Origin: Colwellia sp. 20A7
GTDB lineage: Bacteria > Pseudomonadota > Gammaproteobacteria > Enterobacterales > Alteromonadaceae
Length of the DNA: 64,000 nucleotides
NCBI RefSeq assembly: GCF_009832865.1
Contig: NZ_CP047130.1
Coordinates: 806,001 to 870,000, forward strand
Direction: 5' to 3'
In this document: in pieces, positions 1 to 8,493 of the stretch
Numbering within the stretch: the first letter of the stretch is position 1
Layout: each line of letters opens with the position of its first letter
Notes under the pieces: generated by a model
What the model saw: the letters and a program-made list of their open reading frames with translations, nothing else
Databases searched by the model: none
What the model was told of the DNA's origin: nothing
Position numbers and translations under genes: made by a program

Positions 1-2
1 CA

Positions 3-623
3 ATTGTTGGAGCAAGTGGTCATGGTAAAGTTATTGCAGATATCGCCGAGCAACTTGGCTATATAGTTAACTTTTATGACGATGCGTACCCTAGTAAAAA
101 GTATATTGAACATTGGCCGATACACGGTACTTGTGCTGATTTACTCGCCTTAAATATTACAGATAATACTATTGTTGATAGCGCCGTTGTAGCTATTGGT
201 AATAACGAAATTCGCCAACAAAAAATGCAGTTGTTAAAAAAGAATAATTTTAATCTGATTACATTGATTCACCCAAGTGCAGTTATTAGTCAATATGCAA
301 AAATCGAAACAGGTACGGTGGCTTTTGCAGGCTCAGTGATTAATGCATTTGCTAAAGTGGGGACTGGTTGTATTATCAATACTGCTGCAGTTGTTGAGCA
401 TGATTGCATTATTGAAGATTTTACTCATATATGCCCTAATAGTGCGTTAGCTGGCGGTGTTACCGTTGGCAAAAAAAGCTGGATAGGCATTGGTAGCCAA
501 GTAAAGCAGTTGGTGACAATTGGTGACAATTGTTTGATTGGTGCTGGTAGTGTAGTTGTAAAAAACATACCTGATAATGTTACCGTGTTTGGTTCACCTG
601 CTGTGGTAATTAAAGGTAACTAA
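3..623 (+). CDS. PglD-like sugar O/N-acyltransferase (5' end outside window)
   Basis: The frame is open from the first bases, so only the start codon and a few residues are missing; about 206 residues are visible. The N-terminus reads IVGASGHGKVIADI, the small Rossmann-like nucleotide-sugar binding domain of the NeuD/PglD family. From about residue 85 onward there are hexapeptide repeats (HPSAVI, VGTGCIINTAAVVEHDCIIED, VTVGKKSWIGIGS) that build a left-handed beta-helix; the His in EHDC fits the family's catalytic base. PglD acetylates a UDP-4-amino sugar with acetyl-CoA in the cytoplasm. The DegT aminotransferase at 1465 and the 4,6-dehydratase at 9562 would supply the preceding steps of UDP-N,N'-diacetylbacillosamine synthesis. 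The exact sugar is inferred; other NeuD-type acetyltransferases remain possible. Confidence 0.8.
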   Translation: MVGASGHGKVIADIAEQLGYIVNFYDDAYPSKKYIEHWPIHGTCADLLALNITDNTIVDSAVVAIGNNEIRQQKMQLLKKNNFNLITLIHPSAVISQYAKIETGTVAFAGSVINAFAKVGTGCIINTAAVVEHDCIIEDFTHICPNSALAGGVTVGKKSWIGIGSQVKQLVTIGDNCLIGAGSVVVKNIPDNVTVFGSPAVVIKGN

Positions 624-758
624 AATATTCTCTAACTTTTCTGGCTATTTATTCAGCCAATATAAACAAAACATCACCTGCTGTCACTTTGTTAATATTG
701 CTAGCATTGATTGCTTTTGCTATCATTTGATTATGGTTTATTAGAAAAGGTGTTTATT

Positions 759-986
759 ATGCCGAGTTTAAGCATACGAAAAATAGAAGTTGAAACGTTA
801 GAACTGTTAAGGCGGCAAGCTGCTGAACATGGCGTTTCAATGGAAGAAGAAGTTAGACAAATAATTAAACGTTCTGTAACAACACCTGAAAAGCTTGGAG
901 ATTTGGCAACACGTTTATTTAGTCCTGCTTATGGTGATGAATTAGCTATTGAACCTAGACAGCTACATGAGCCTATTAAGTTTTAA
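759..986 (+). CDS. FitA/VapB-type antitoxin (ribbon-helix-helix)
   Basis: A 75-aa protein. The frame is open from 711, but the ATG at 759 follows an AAAAGG ribosome site (745-750) and gives the typical FitA start MPSLSIRK. The N-terminal ~40 residues (SLSIRKIEVETLELLRRQAA...SMEEEVRQIIKRSV) match the Arc/MetJ-like ribbon-helix-helix of FitA antitoxins, which bind the pair's own promoter. The C-terminal ~35 residues would wrap the toxin. Its stop is two bases before the toxin ATG at 989, so the two genes are co-transcribed. Autoregulation is expected from the family and was not seen directly. The pair lies between the pglD- and pglE-like genes and is probably an acquired cassette. Confidence 0.85.
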   Translation: MPSLSIRKIEVETLELLRRQAAEHGVSMEEEVRQIIKRSVTTPEKLGDLATRLFSPAYGDELAIEPRQLHEPIKF

Positions 987-988
987 TA

Positions 989-1417
989 ATGATAATACTT
1001 GATACTAATATTGTTTCTGAATTTATGACTTCACCACCGGCAAGTTCCGTCCTTAACTGGTTGAATCATCAAAAGGTTTCATCTTTATATTTAACAAGTA
1101 TTACCGTTGCCGAAATAAATTATGGATTAGGTATTATGCCTAATGGTAAGCGTAAAAAGTTACTTGAAGAACGTTTTAAACTATTTGTTGATTCTGCATT
1201 TAAGCAACGTATTTTAAGCTTTGATGAAAATGCAGCGATACTTTATGGTGATTTAATGGCTGAAAAACGTAAAATAGGTAAACCCATGAGTTGTTTTGAT
1301 GGCCAAATTGCAGCAATAGCACGCTTACATAGCTATTCTATTGCGACACGTAACATTAAAGACTTTACTCATTGCCAACTAGATTTGATTAACCCTTTCG
1401 ATTTTAATACACACTAA
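989..1417 (+). CDS. FitB/VapC-type PIN-domain toxin (ribonuclease)
   Basis: A 142-aa PIN-domain protein. It opens with MIILDTNIVSE, carrying the first conserved Asp of the PIN fold, and has an acidic residue in VAEINYG (about residue 49). The late acidic cluster reads CFDGQIAAIA, followed by ATRNIKDF. The length and the four-acid pattern fit VapC/FitB toxins, Mg-dependent ribonucleases that cleave tRNA or other RNAs when released from their antitoxin. It follows the antitoxin by two bases. All key acidic residues appear present, so it looks functional. The RNA target cannot be predicted from the sequence. Confidence 0.88.
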   Translation: MIILDTNIVSEFMTSPPASSVLNWLNHQKVSSLYLTSITVAEINYGLGIMPNGKRKKLLEERFKLFVDSAFKQRILSFDENAAILYGDLMAEKRKIGKPMSCFDGQIAAIARLHSYSIATRNIKDFTHCQLDLINPFDFNTH

Positions 1418-1464
1418 CACTTGTTTCTTTCTCGTGAAGGAGTAAGTGTTTTCAGGATCTATTC

Positions 1465-2640
1465 ATGTTAAACACCCCATTCTCACCGTGGCCTAGCTTC
1501 ACCCAAGAAGAAGCTGACAAAGTATCATCTGTTTTATTGTCAAACAAAGTGAATTATTGGACTGGTCAAGAAGGTCGTGAATTTGAAAAAGAATTCGCAG
1601 CTTGGTGCGATACAAAATACGCAGTTGCTTTAGGTAATGGTACTTTGGCGTTAGACATTGCTTTAAAAGCTATGTCTATTGGCGCAGGTGATGAAGTTAT
1701 TACAACACCACGTACTTTTTTAGCGTCTGCTTCAAGCATTGTAACTGCAGGGGCTAAACCTATTTTTGCTGATGTTGATTTAAACAGTCAAAACATTACA
1801 GCCGCATCTATTGAAACAGTATTAACGCCGCAAACCAAAGCCGTTATTGTGGTTCATTTAGCTGGCATGCCTGCTGAAATGGATGCCATTATGGCGTTAA
1901 GTGCAAAATATGGTTTTTATGTGATTGAAGATTGCGCACAAGCGCATGGCGCAAAATATAAAGGACAACCTGTTGGTTCTATTGGTCATGTTGGCGCTTG
2001 GTCTTTTTGCCAAGACAAAATTATGACCACAGGTGGTGAAGGCGGCATGGTTACCACTAATGATGAAATCTTATGGAAAGCTATGTGGGCTTATAAAGAC
2101 CACGGTAAATCATGGGATGCCATTTATAATAAAGAACACCCTCCTGGCTTTAGGTGGTTACATGAAAGCTTTGGCACCAACTGGCGTATGACCGAAATGC
2201 AAGCCGCTATTGGCCGTATTCAGTTAACTCGAATGAAGTATTGGACTTCATCTCGTCAAAATAATGCTAAACAGCTTGATAACGCAGCACGTGAATTTGA
2301 CTTAATTCGAGTTGTTGAAGTGCCTGAGTACAGCGAACATGCAGAATATAAGCATTATATGTTTATTAAACCTGAGTTTTTAGCTGATGGTTGGGATCGT
2401 GATCGCATCGTAAATGAAATAGTCGCCCAAGGCGTACTGTGCTTTCAAGGTAGTTGCTCTGAAGTGTATTTAGAAAAAGCATTTGATAATACCGGTTTTA
2501 GACCTGAAAAACGTTTACCTAACGCGGTTGCATTAGGTGAAACGAGTTTAATGTTTTTGGTACATCCTACACTTACGCAAAGTGAGATTGATAAAGCAAC
2601 ACAAGTTATGAAAGAAGCATTTGCACTAGCTTCTAAGTGA
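1465..2640 (+). CDS. DegT/DnrJ/EryC1 (PglE-like) sugar aminotransferase
   Basis: A 391-aa PLP-dependent aminotransferase of the DegT/DnrJ/EryC1/StrS family. The PLP-binding Lys is K185 in SFCQDKIMTTGGEGG, and the EDCAQAHGA segment supplies the Asp that contacts the PLP ring. The family transfers an amino group from glutamate to a UDP-4-keto-6-deoxy sugar, giving a 4-amino sugar. Between a PglD-like acetyltransferase and a PglF/WbpM-like dehydratase, the likely role is the PglE step of bacillosamine synthesis. Other 4-amino sugars (perosamine, viosamine) use the same family. The start ATG follows GGATCT only weakly, but the N-terminus MLNTPFSPWPSFTQEE is typical. Confidence 0.85.
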   Translation: MLNTPFSPWPSFTQEEADKVSSVLLSNKVNYWTGQEGREFEKEFAAWCDTKYAVALGNGTLALDIALKAMSIGAGDEVITTPRTFLASASSIVTAGAKPIFADVDLNSQNITAASIETVLTPQTKAVIVVHLAGMPAEMDAIMALSAKYGFYVIEDCAQAHGAKYKGQPVGSIGHVGAWSFCQDKIMTTGGEGGMVTTNDEILWKAMWAYKDHGKSWDAIYNKEHPPGFRWLHESFGTNWRMTEMQAAIGRIQLTRMKYWTSSRQNNAKQLDNAAREFDLIRVVEVPEYSEHAEYKHYMFIKPEFLADGWDRDRIVNEIVAQGVLCFQGSCSEVYLEKAFDNTGFRPEKRLPNAVALGETSLMFLVHPTLTQSEIDKATQVMKEAFALASK

Positions 2641-2781
2641 CGTTTCACCACATAAAATAAATTAACCACAGAGAGCACGGAGGGCACAGAGGTGGAACGA
2701 GTTCATTAGTATTTCCCCCGTGTAGCGAAGCGACTCGGTGTTCTCGATGGTAAAAAATTAAGAACATTGTGGAAGTAACCT
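2641..2781 (+). repeat. Left boundary sequence of the repeat array
   Basis: No gene is visible. The stretch opens with an AACCACAGAGAGCACGGAGG-type repetitive sequence. It then holds a 27-base boundary motif at 2720-2746 (starts GTGTAGCGAAGCGACTCGG) that recurs at 9193-9219 with one mismatch. The two copies therefore frame the whole array as direct repeats about 6.5 kb apart (about 1.3 kb once the IS66 insertion is removed). Confidence 0.7.
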
Positions 2782-3333
2782 AAGGGCTTTATGCAGAAAG
2801 AGGTTATGAGGCGCTGCGCTTTAGAGAAGACAAAGCAGGTTTTAGGTTTATTGTTTTCTCATTTACTCTCATTCTCTGCTCATTGTGAATATTGATTTAA
2901 GGTCTTTATGCACAAAGAGGTTATGAGGCGCTGCGCTTTAGAGAAGACAAAGCAGATTTTAGGTTTATTGTTTCTCATTTAATCTCATTCTCTGCTCATT
3001 GTGAATATTGTGAATATTGGGGTTTAGGGCTTTATTCACAAAGAGATTAAGAGACGCTGCGCTTTAGAGAAGACCAACTAACGTTTAATGTTTTCTCATT
3101 CACTTCTCATTGTGCATATTGGTTTAAGAGTTTTATGCACAAAGAGGCCAAGAAGCGCTGCGCTTTAGAGAAGACAAACTAACGTTTATTGTTTCTCATT
3201 TACCCTCATTTTCTTCTCCTTGTGAATATTGATTTAAAGGCTTTATTCACAAAGAGATTAAGAGGCGCTGCGCTGAAGAGAAGACAAAGCAGATTTTAGG
3301 TTTAATGTTTTCTCATTTACCCTCATTTTCTTC
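2782..3333 (+). repeat. Tandem repeat array, left part (units 1-5)
   Basis: Five degenerate units of 102-117 bases, judged by the spacing of the GAATA/GCATA landmark at 2887, 3003/3012, 3114 and 3224. Each unit contains a CACAAAGAG-type motif, GGCGCTGCGCTTTAGAGAAG and a pyrimidine-rich CTCATTTACTCTCATT stretch. Where units join, CTCATTGTGAATA faces TATTCACAAAGAG across about 15 bases, an imperfect hairpin. Unit 5 is cut at 3333 by the IS66 insertion and resumes at 8494. No convincing coding capacity is seen. Confidence 0.85.
3326..3333. repeat. 8 bp target-site duplication TTTTCTTC (left)
   Basis: TTTTCTTC sits directly outside the left terminus of the insertion and recurs at 8486-8493 directly outside the right terminus. 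Eight bases is the usual duplication length for IS66-family transposition, so the outer ends come from a single insertion event. Confidence 0.92.
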
Positions 3334-3412
3334 GTGAGCTTACGGCAGCCTAGCTCAACTTCCCCCTTTTGATCTGTTTTAATGATCGCAACCAAATTAC
3401 TAGGATGCAATC

Positions 3413-3784
3413 ATGCCAAACCAAGATCAATTAACAACGGTCGTTACTGCTTTTGAGCACTGGCGTAGCAACAGAAGTGGTCGTCAAGTCACAACGCCCA
3501 TCGCATTGCGTGAGCAAGCCGTAGCATTACTCAATCACTATTCTTCTAGCAAAATAACATCAGCATTAAGGATCAGTGGCGGCCAGCTCAAGCAATGGCG
3601 AAATACGCTTGAACCTGCTGAAAAAGCACCGCTATTTGTGCACCTTCCTATTTCACCACCGCCATTACTCACACAACCGCCCTTTACTGTTGAACTACGC
3701 TTTGCCCAAGGTAATGAAATGTCTTTATCTGGTGTTATTGATACTAACATCATCATTTCGCTCATTGGGGCAATGAAATCATGA
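3413..3784 (+). CDS. tnpA: IS66 TnpA accessory protein
   Basis: A 123-aa basic protein, the first gene of the IS66 set. Residues 20-65 (SGRQVTTPIALREQAVALL...ITSALRISGGQLKQWR) look like a helix-turn-helix of the TnpA/IS3-OrfA-like type, consistent with binding the element's ends. The stop overlaps the tnpB start (ATGA), indicating translational coupling. TnpA is needed with TnpB and TnpC for transposition in studied IS66 elements, although its exact task is unclear. An identical copy lies at 41792 and an inverted one at 6776. Confidence 0.9.
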   Translation: MPNQDQLTTVVTAFEHWRSNRSGRQVTTPIALREQAVALLNHYSSSKITSALRISGGQLKQWRNTLEPAEKAPLFVHLPISPPPLLTQPPFTVELRFAQGNEMSLSGVIDTNIIISLIGAMKS

Positions 3785-4119
3785 TCCATTTAACCGCTGA
3801 CACCCACATATTAATCGCGATTGAACCCGCTGATTTTCGCCAGGGCATTGATGGTTTAGCCGCAACATGCCGTTATAAATTATCGGTCAACCCACGTTCG
3901 GGTACTGTGTTTGTCTTTATTAATCGCAATAAAACCATGGTGCGCGCATTATCGTATGATGGTACTGGCTTTTGGCTCATGACCAAGCGTTTATCTAAAG
4001 GAAAGTTTCAAAATTGGCCGTCATCAAACAAAAGTATTGAACAGATCATCGCGAAAAAACTGCGAAAACTATTGTGTGACAACGATCCATTATGGGAAAA
4101 AACGGATCCTCTTTACTGA
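3781..4119 (+). CDS. tnpB: IS66 Orf2 (TnpB) accessory protein
   Basis: A 112-aa protein with the hallmark IS66 Orf2 pattern: FRQGIDGLAATC, then GTVFVFINRNKTMVRALSYDGTGFWL, then a basic tail. The start ATG overlaps the tnpA stop by four bases. The family is required for IS66 transposition, and its biochemical function is unknown. A 96-base gap separates it from tnpC. Intact copies also occur at 6441-6779 (inverted) and 42160-42498. Confidence 0.95.
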   Translation: MIHLTADTHILIAIEPADFRQGIDGLAATCRYKLSVNPRSGTVFVFINRNKTMVRALSYDGTGFWLMTKRLSKGKFQNWPSSNKSIEQIIAKKLRKLLCDNDPLWEKTDPLY

Positions 4120-4215
4120 GTAAAATCATTGAGATAAACACTTGATTTTTACTTTTATCGGATCATAATGCCTGCAAAATAAACCTGTACCAAACACTAA
4201 AACTCTGGACGTACC

Positions 4216-5814
4216 GTGAGCAAACCTTTTACCGACATTGATGGCAAAGCCCTTGAAGCGCTGATAGAGCGCGTGAACGAGGCCAAAGAAAACAATCTGG
4301 CCTTAAGCCCAGAGGATTATCAGTTATTACTTGATGCGTTATTGACCTTAGCCACCACGCAAACCCGCTTAGCGAATCATGATGTTACCGTGCATAAACT
4401 GCGAAAATTGTTAGGTATTGAAAAATCATCTGAAAAACTAGGCTCGGTGCTTAAGCAAACTAAAGCGTCATCGGGCAAGAAAAATAAAAAGCGTAGCAAC
4501 GATAATGGTGAAGGTTTCACCCCGGTTAAACCCACGATTATCGTTCATGGACTAGTTGACGTAAATAAAGGCGATACCTGTGTTGAGTGCTTAACCGGTA
4601 AGGTTTATAAAACCGAGCCAGGTAGCTTGCTACGTATCACCGGACAAAGTCCTTTCAAACCTGAGCAGCATGTCATGGAGCGTCTTCGTTGTAATACCTG
4701 CGGTGCTTATTTTACCGCACCACTGCCGGACGATGTCTTAACCGATGGCTTAAGTACTCAAAAATATGGTTATTCAGCACGTTCTTTAATGGCGATTTAT
4801 AAATACTTTGCTGGACTGCCTTTTTATCGTCAAAGCAGTATTCAAAAATTACTGGGAGTAAAAATCACCGCGTCAACGGTTTTTGACCAAGTAGAGCTTG
4901 TTTGTAATGCTATTTATCCCGTGTACCAATTGCTCTTCAATTTAGCGGCTGATGGTAAACACTACTATTTAGATGACACAACTAACCGTATTCTTGATGC
5001 GAAATCGGTGATAAAGAAAGCACGCAACAGTGAGAAAGTCATCACACGTACGGGCGTTTATACCTCAGGTGTTATCGCAACGCTGGCTGATAACCGTCAT
5101 ATTGTTTTATTTGAGACTAACATCGGGCACGCGGGAGAATTCATTGACAGTATTTTGCACAAGCGCAGTCAATCATGCACCAAACCACTCATCATGAGTG
5201 ATGCGCTAGCGAGCAATCGGCCGACGGTACGTGAGGCGATAACGTCACTGTGTAATAGCCACGCAAGACGACAATTTGTAGATGTTATCAATCACTTTCC
5301 AATTGAGGTCGAGCATGTCCTCAAACGTTATGGCGAAATATGGGTCAATGATGACCATACGAAAGAAGAAAAGTTAACCCCGACTGCAAGGCTTGCTTAC
5401 CATCAGCAACATTCGCTGCCCATTATGGAAGCCATAAAATTGTGGGGAGAAACGCATTTAGCCAATGAAACCGTTGAAGAAAACAGTGGCCTAGGCAAAG
5501 CTATTCGCTACTTTATCAAACATTATGTCGGACTGAGTTACTTTTGCAGCACTGAAGGAGTAAAAATCGACAATAATCGTATTGAAGCGATGCTCAAAAT
5601 TGTGGTGAGAGACAGAAAAAACGCGATGTTCCACAAAACCTTACTGGGGGCAACGATTGGGGATGTCATTACCTCGGTCATCGCGACGGCAAGTGAGGCG
5701 GGTATTAATGTCTTTGACTACTTCACCACCTTACAACGAGAAAAAGAGCAGGTAAAAAAGACCCCTGAAGATTATTTACCCTGGAATTATCTCGCTAAAA
5801 ATTCAATCACCTAA
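4216..5814 (+). CDS. tnpC: IS66 transposase TnpC (DDE)
   Basis: A 532-aa transposase with a GTG start. It has an N-terminal region with predicted helices (about 1-90), a zinc-ribbon-like part with CVEC and CNTCGAYF (about 124-180), and a DDE catalytic core. Candidate catalytic residues are Asp in YYLDDTTNRI, Asp in LIMSDALASN and Glu in DNNRIEAMLK. This frame was restored by an inversion joining the N-terminal part of one copy to the C-terminal part of another, and the join is seamless. With tnpA and tnpB intact upstream, this copy should be able to transpose. Confidence 0.93.
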   Translation: MSKPFTDIDGKALEALIERVNEAKENNLALSPEDYQLLLDALLTLATTQTRLANHDVTVHKLRKLLGIEKSSEKLGSVLKQTKASSGKKNKKRSNDNGEGFTPVKPTIIVHGLVDVNKGDTCVECLTGKVYKTEPGSLLRITGQSPFKPEQHVMERLRCNTCGAYFTAPLPDDVLTDGLSTQKYGYSARSLMAIYKYFAGLPFYRQSSIQKLLGVKITASTVFDQVELVCNAIYPVYQLLFNLAADGKHYYLDDTTNRILDAKSVIKKARNSEKVITRTGVYTSGVIATLADNRHIVLFETNIGHAGEFIDSILHKRSQSCTKPLIMSDALASNRPTVREAITSLCNSHARRQFVDVINHFPIEVEHVLKRYGEIWVNDDHTKEEKLTPTARLAYHQQHSLPIMEAIKLWGETHLANETVEENSGLGKAIRYFIKHYVGLSYFCSTEGVKIDNNRIEAMLKIVVRDRKNAMFHKTLLGATIGDVITSVIATASEAGINVFDYFTTLQREKEQVKKTPEDYLPWNYLAKNSIT

Positions 5815-5905
5815 AAAAACCAAACACGATGATTTAGGCTTTACCGCCTAGGTCAAGCTGTACCTGAAAAAATCGTGATGTCACGCTACGCTGCCGTAAG
5901 CTCAC

Positions 5906-6344
5906 AAGGACTTTGTCCGGTGATACGTAGCAAGCTACCTGGCTCGGTTTTATAAACCTTACCGGTTAAGCACTCAACACAGGTATCGCCTTTATTTACG
6001 TCAACTAGTCCATGAACGATAATCGTGGGTTTAACCGGGGTGAAACCTTCACCATTATCGTTGCTACGCTTTTTATTTTTCTTGCCCGATGACGCTTTAG
6101 TTTGCTTAAGCACCGAGCCTAGTTTTTCAGATGATTTTTCAATACCTAACAATTTTCGCAGTTTATGCACGGTAACATCATGATTCGCTAAGCGGGTTTG
6201 CGTGGTGGCTAAGGTCAATAACGCATCAAGTAATAACTGATAATCCTCTGGGCTTAAGGCCAGATTGTTTTCTTTGGCCTCGTTCACGCGCTCTATCAGC
6301 GCTTCAAGGGCTTTGCCATCAATGTCGGTAAAAGGTTTGCTCAC
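5906..6344 (-). pseudogene. tnpC 5' fragment (inverted)
   Basis: Codes for about the first 145 residues of TnpC, identical to the intact copy. It then runs into the right end of the neighbouring complete element, where the frame reads a few foreign residues and stops at 5886. The catalytic core is missing, so the product cannot act as a transposase. The matching 3' part is at 7227-8394. Confidence 0.92.
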
Positions 6345-6440
6345 GGTACGTCCAGAGTTTTAGTGTTTGGTACAGGTTTATTTTGCAGGCATTATGATCC
6401 GATAAAAGTAAAAATCAAGTGTTTATCTCAATGATTTTAC

Positions 6441-6779
6441 TCAGTAAAGAGGATCCGTTTTTTCCCATAATGGATCGTTGTCACACAATAGTTTTCGCAG
6501 TTTTTTCGCGATGATCTGTTCAATACTTTTGTTTGATGACGGCCAATTTTGAAACTTTCCTTTAGATAAACGCTTGGTCATGAGCCAAAAGCCAGTACCA
6601 TCATACGATAATGCGCGCACCATGGTTTTATTGCGATTAATAAAGACAAACACAGTACCCGAACGTGGGTTGACCGATAATTTATAACGGCATGTTGCGG
6701 CTAAACCATCAATGCCCTGGCGAAAATCAGCGGGTTCAATCGCGATTAATATGTGGGTGTCAGCGGTTAAATGGATCAT
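6441..6779 (-). CDS. tnpB: IS66 Orf2 (TnpB), inverted copy
   Basis: A 112-aa frame identical in translation to the tnpB at 3781-4119. It lies in the inverted left half, whose tnpC is truncated, so it could at most act in trans with the intact TnpC at 4216. The start overlaps the tnpA stop (ATGA) as in the other copies. Confidence 0.92.
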   Translation of the reverse strand: MIHLTADTHILIAIEPADFRQGIDGLAATCRYKLSVNPRSGTVFVFINRNKTMVRALSYDGTGFWLMTKRLSKGKFQNWPSSNKSIEQIIAKKLRKLLCDNDPLWEKTDPLY

Positions 6780-7147
6780 GATTTCATTGCCCCAATGAGC
6801 GAAATGATGATGTTAGTATCAATAACACCAGATAAAGACATTTCATTACCTTGGGCAAAGCGTAGTTCAACAGTAAAGGGCGGTTGTGTGAGTAATGGCG
6901 GTGGTGAAATAGGAAGGTGCACAAATAGCGGTGCTTTTTCAGCAGGTTCAAGCGTATTTCGCCATTGCTTGAGCTGGCCGCCACTGATCCTTAATGCTGA
7001 TGTTATTTTGCTAGAAGAATAGTGATTGAGTAATGCTACGGCTTGCTCACGCAATGCGATGGGCGTTGTGACTTGACGACCACTTCTGTTGCTACGCCAG
7101 TGCTCAAAAGCAGTAACGACCGTTGTTAATTGATCTTGGTTTGGCAT
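6776..7147 (-). CDS. tnpA: IS66 TnpA, inverted copy
   Basis: A 123-aa frame identical in translation to the TnpA at 3413-3784, lying in the inverted left half. It is intact, but its own element has lost a contiguous tnpC. The upstream left-end sequence, including the likely promoter, is present at 7148-7226. Confidence 0.9.
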   Translation of the reverse strand: MPNQDQLTTVVTAFEHWRSNRSGRQVTTPIALREQAVALLNHYSSSKITSALRISGGQLKQWRNTLEPAEKAPLFVHLPISPPPLLTQPPFTVELRFAQGNEMSLSGVIDTNIIISLIGAMKS

Positions 7148-7226
7148 GATTGCATCCTAGTAATTTGGTTGCGATCATTAAAACAGATCAAAAGGGGGAA
7201 GTTGAGCTAGGCTGCCGTAAGCTCAC

Positions 7227-8394
7227 AAGTCCTTTCAAACCTGAGCAGCATGTCATGGAGCGTCTTCGTTGTAATACCTGCGGTGCTTATTTTACCGCAC
7301 CACTGCCGGACGATGTCTTAACCGATGGCTTAAGTACTCAAAAATATGGTTATTCAGCACGTTCTTTAATGGCGATTTATAAATACTTTGCTGGACTGCC
7401 TTTTTATCGTCAAAGCAGTATTCAAAAATTACTGGGAGTAAAAATCACCGCGTCAACGGTTTTTGACCAAGTAGAGCTTGTTTGTAATGCTATTTATCCC
7501 GTGTACCAATTGCTCTTCAATTTAGCGGCTGATGGTAAACACTACTATTTAGATGACACAACTAACCGTATTCTTGATGCGAAATCGGTGATAAAGAAAG
7601 CACGCAACAGTGAGAAAGTCATCACACGTACGGGCGTTTATACCTCAGGTGTTATCGCAACGCTGGCTGATAACCGTCATATTGTTTTATTTGAGACTAA
7701 CATCGGGCACGCGGGAGAATTCATTGACAGTATTTTGCACAAGCGCAGTCAATCATGCACCAAACCACTCATCATGAGTGATGCGCTAGCGAGCAATCGG
7801 CCGACGGTACGTGAGGCGATAACGTCACTGTGTAATAGCCACGCAAGACGACAATTTGTAGATGTTATCAATCACTTTCCAATTGAGGTCGAGCATGTCC
7901 TCAAACGTTATGGCGAAATATGGGTCAATGATGACCATACGAAAGAAGAAAAGTTAACCCCGACTGCAAGGCTTGCTTACCATCAGCAACATTCGCTGCC
8001 CATTATGGAAGCCATAAAATTGTGGGGAGAAACGCATTTAGCCAATGAAACCGTTGAAGAAAACAGTGGCCTAGGCAAAGCTATTCGCTACTTTATCAAA
8101 CATTATGTCGGACTGAGTTACTTTTGCAGCACTGAAGGAGTAAAAATCGACAATAATCGTATTGAAGCGATGCTCAAAATTGTGGTGAGAGACAGAAAAA
8201 ACGCGATGTTCCACAAAACCTTACTGGGGGCAACGATTGGGGATGTCATTACCTCGGTCATCGCGACGGCAAGTGAGGCGGGTATTAATGTCTTTGACTA
8301 CTTCACCACCTTACAACGAGAAAAAGAGCAGGTAAAAAAGACCCCTGAAGATTATTTACCCTGGAATTATCTCGCTAAAAATTCAATCACCTAA
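7227..8394 (+). pseudogene. tnpC 3' fragment
   Basis: The C-terminal ~388 residues of TnpC with the whole DDE core. An ATG-started open frame exists from 7150, reading out of the neighbouring left end and fusing about 25 foreign residues to the TnpC core. It lacks the N-terminal DNA-binding region, so normal transposase activity is unlikely, although it could make an interfering fragment. Confidence 0.9.
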
Positions 8395-8485
8395 AAAAAC
8401 CAAACACGATGATTTAGGCTTTACCGCCTAGGTCAAGCTGTACCTGAAAAAATCGTGATGTCACGCTACGCTGCCGTAAGCTCAC
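7227..8485 (+). mobile_element. Right half of the interrupted IS66 copy
   Basis: Identical to 4647-5905, beginning with the target octamer AAGTCCTT and ending at the right terminus, next to the outer TTTTCTTC duplication. It was contiguous with the sequence now inverted at 5906-7226. Confidence 0.92.
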
Positions 8486-8493
8486 TTTTCTTC
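8486..8493. repeat. 8 bp target-site duplication TTTTCTTC (right)
   Basis: Right partner of the octamer at 3326-3333. Removing 3334-8493 restores repeat unit 5 of the array. Confidence 0.92.

Larger units (their letters stand above)
3334..5905 (+). mobile_element. IS66-family element, complete copy 1 (2,572 bp)
   Basis: A complete copy with 16-base perfect terminal inverted repeats GTGAGCTTACGGCAGC, extended by TAGC after one mismatch. It carries tnpA, tnpB and tnpC in the usual IS66 order. It matches the copy at 41713-44284 except for a patch inside tnpC. Confidence 0.93.
5906..7226 (-). mobile_element. Inverted left half of the resident IS66 copy
   Basis: This is the exact reverse complement of 3334-4654: left terminus, tnpA, tnpB and the first part of tnpC, ending with the target octamer (read AAGGACTT at 5906-5913). 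Its left terminus now faces right, at 7226. It is the remnant of one of the two elements after the inversion. Confidence 0.92.
3334..8485 (+). mobile_element. Nested and rearranged IS66-family insertion (5,152 bp)
   Basis: The outer termini are GTGAGCTTACGGCAGC and its complement, flanked by TTTTCTTC duplications. The length equals one 2,572 bp element plus a second 2,572 bp element plus 8 bases. Inside are a complete forward copy (3334-5905), an inverted left half (5906-7226) and a forward right half (7227-8485). The two halves belong to one resident element cut in tnpC. Its 8-base target AAGTCCTT is found at 7227-7234 and, complemented, at 5906-5913. Because the halves are in opposite orientations, an inversion must have followed the nested insertion. 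Confidence 0.92.
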
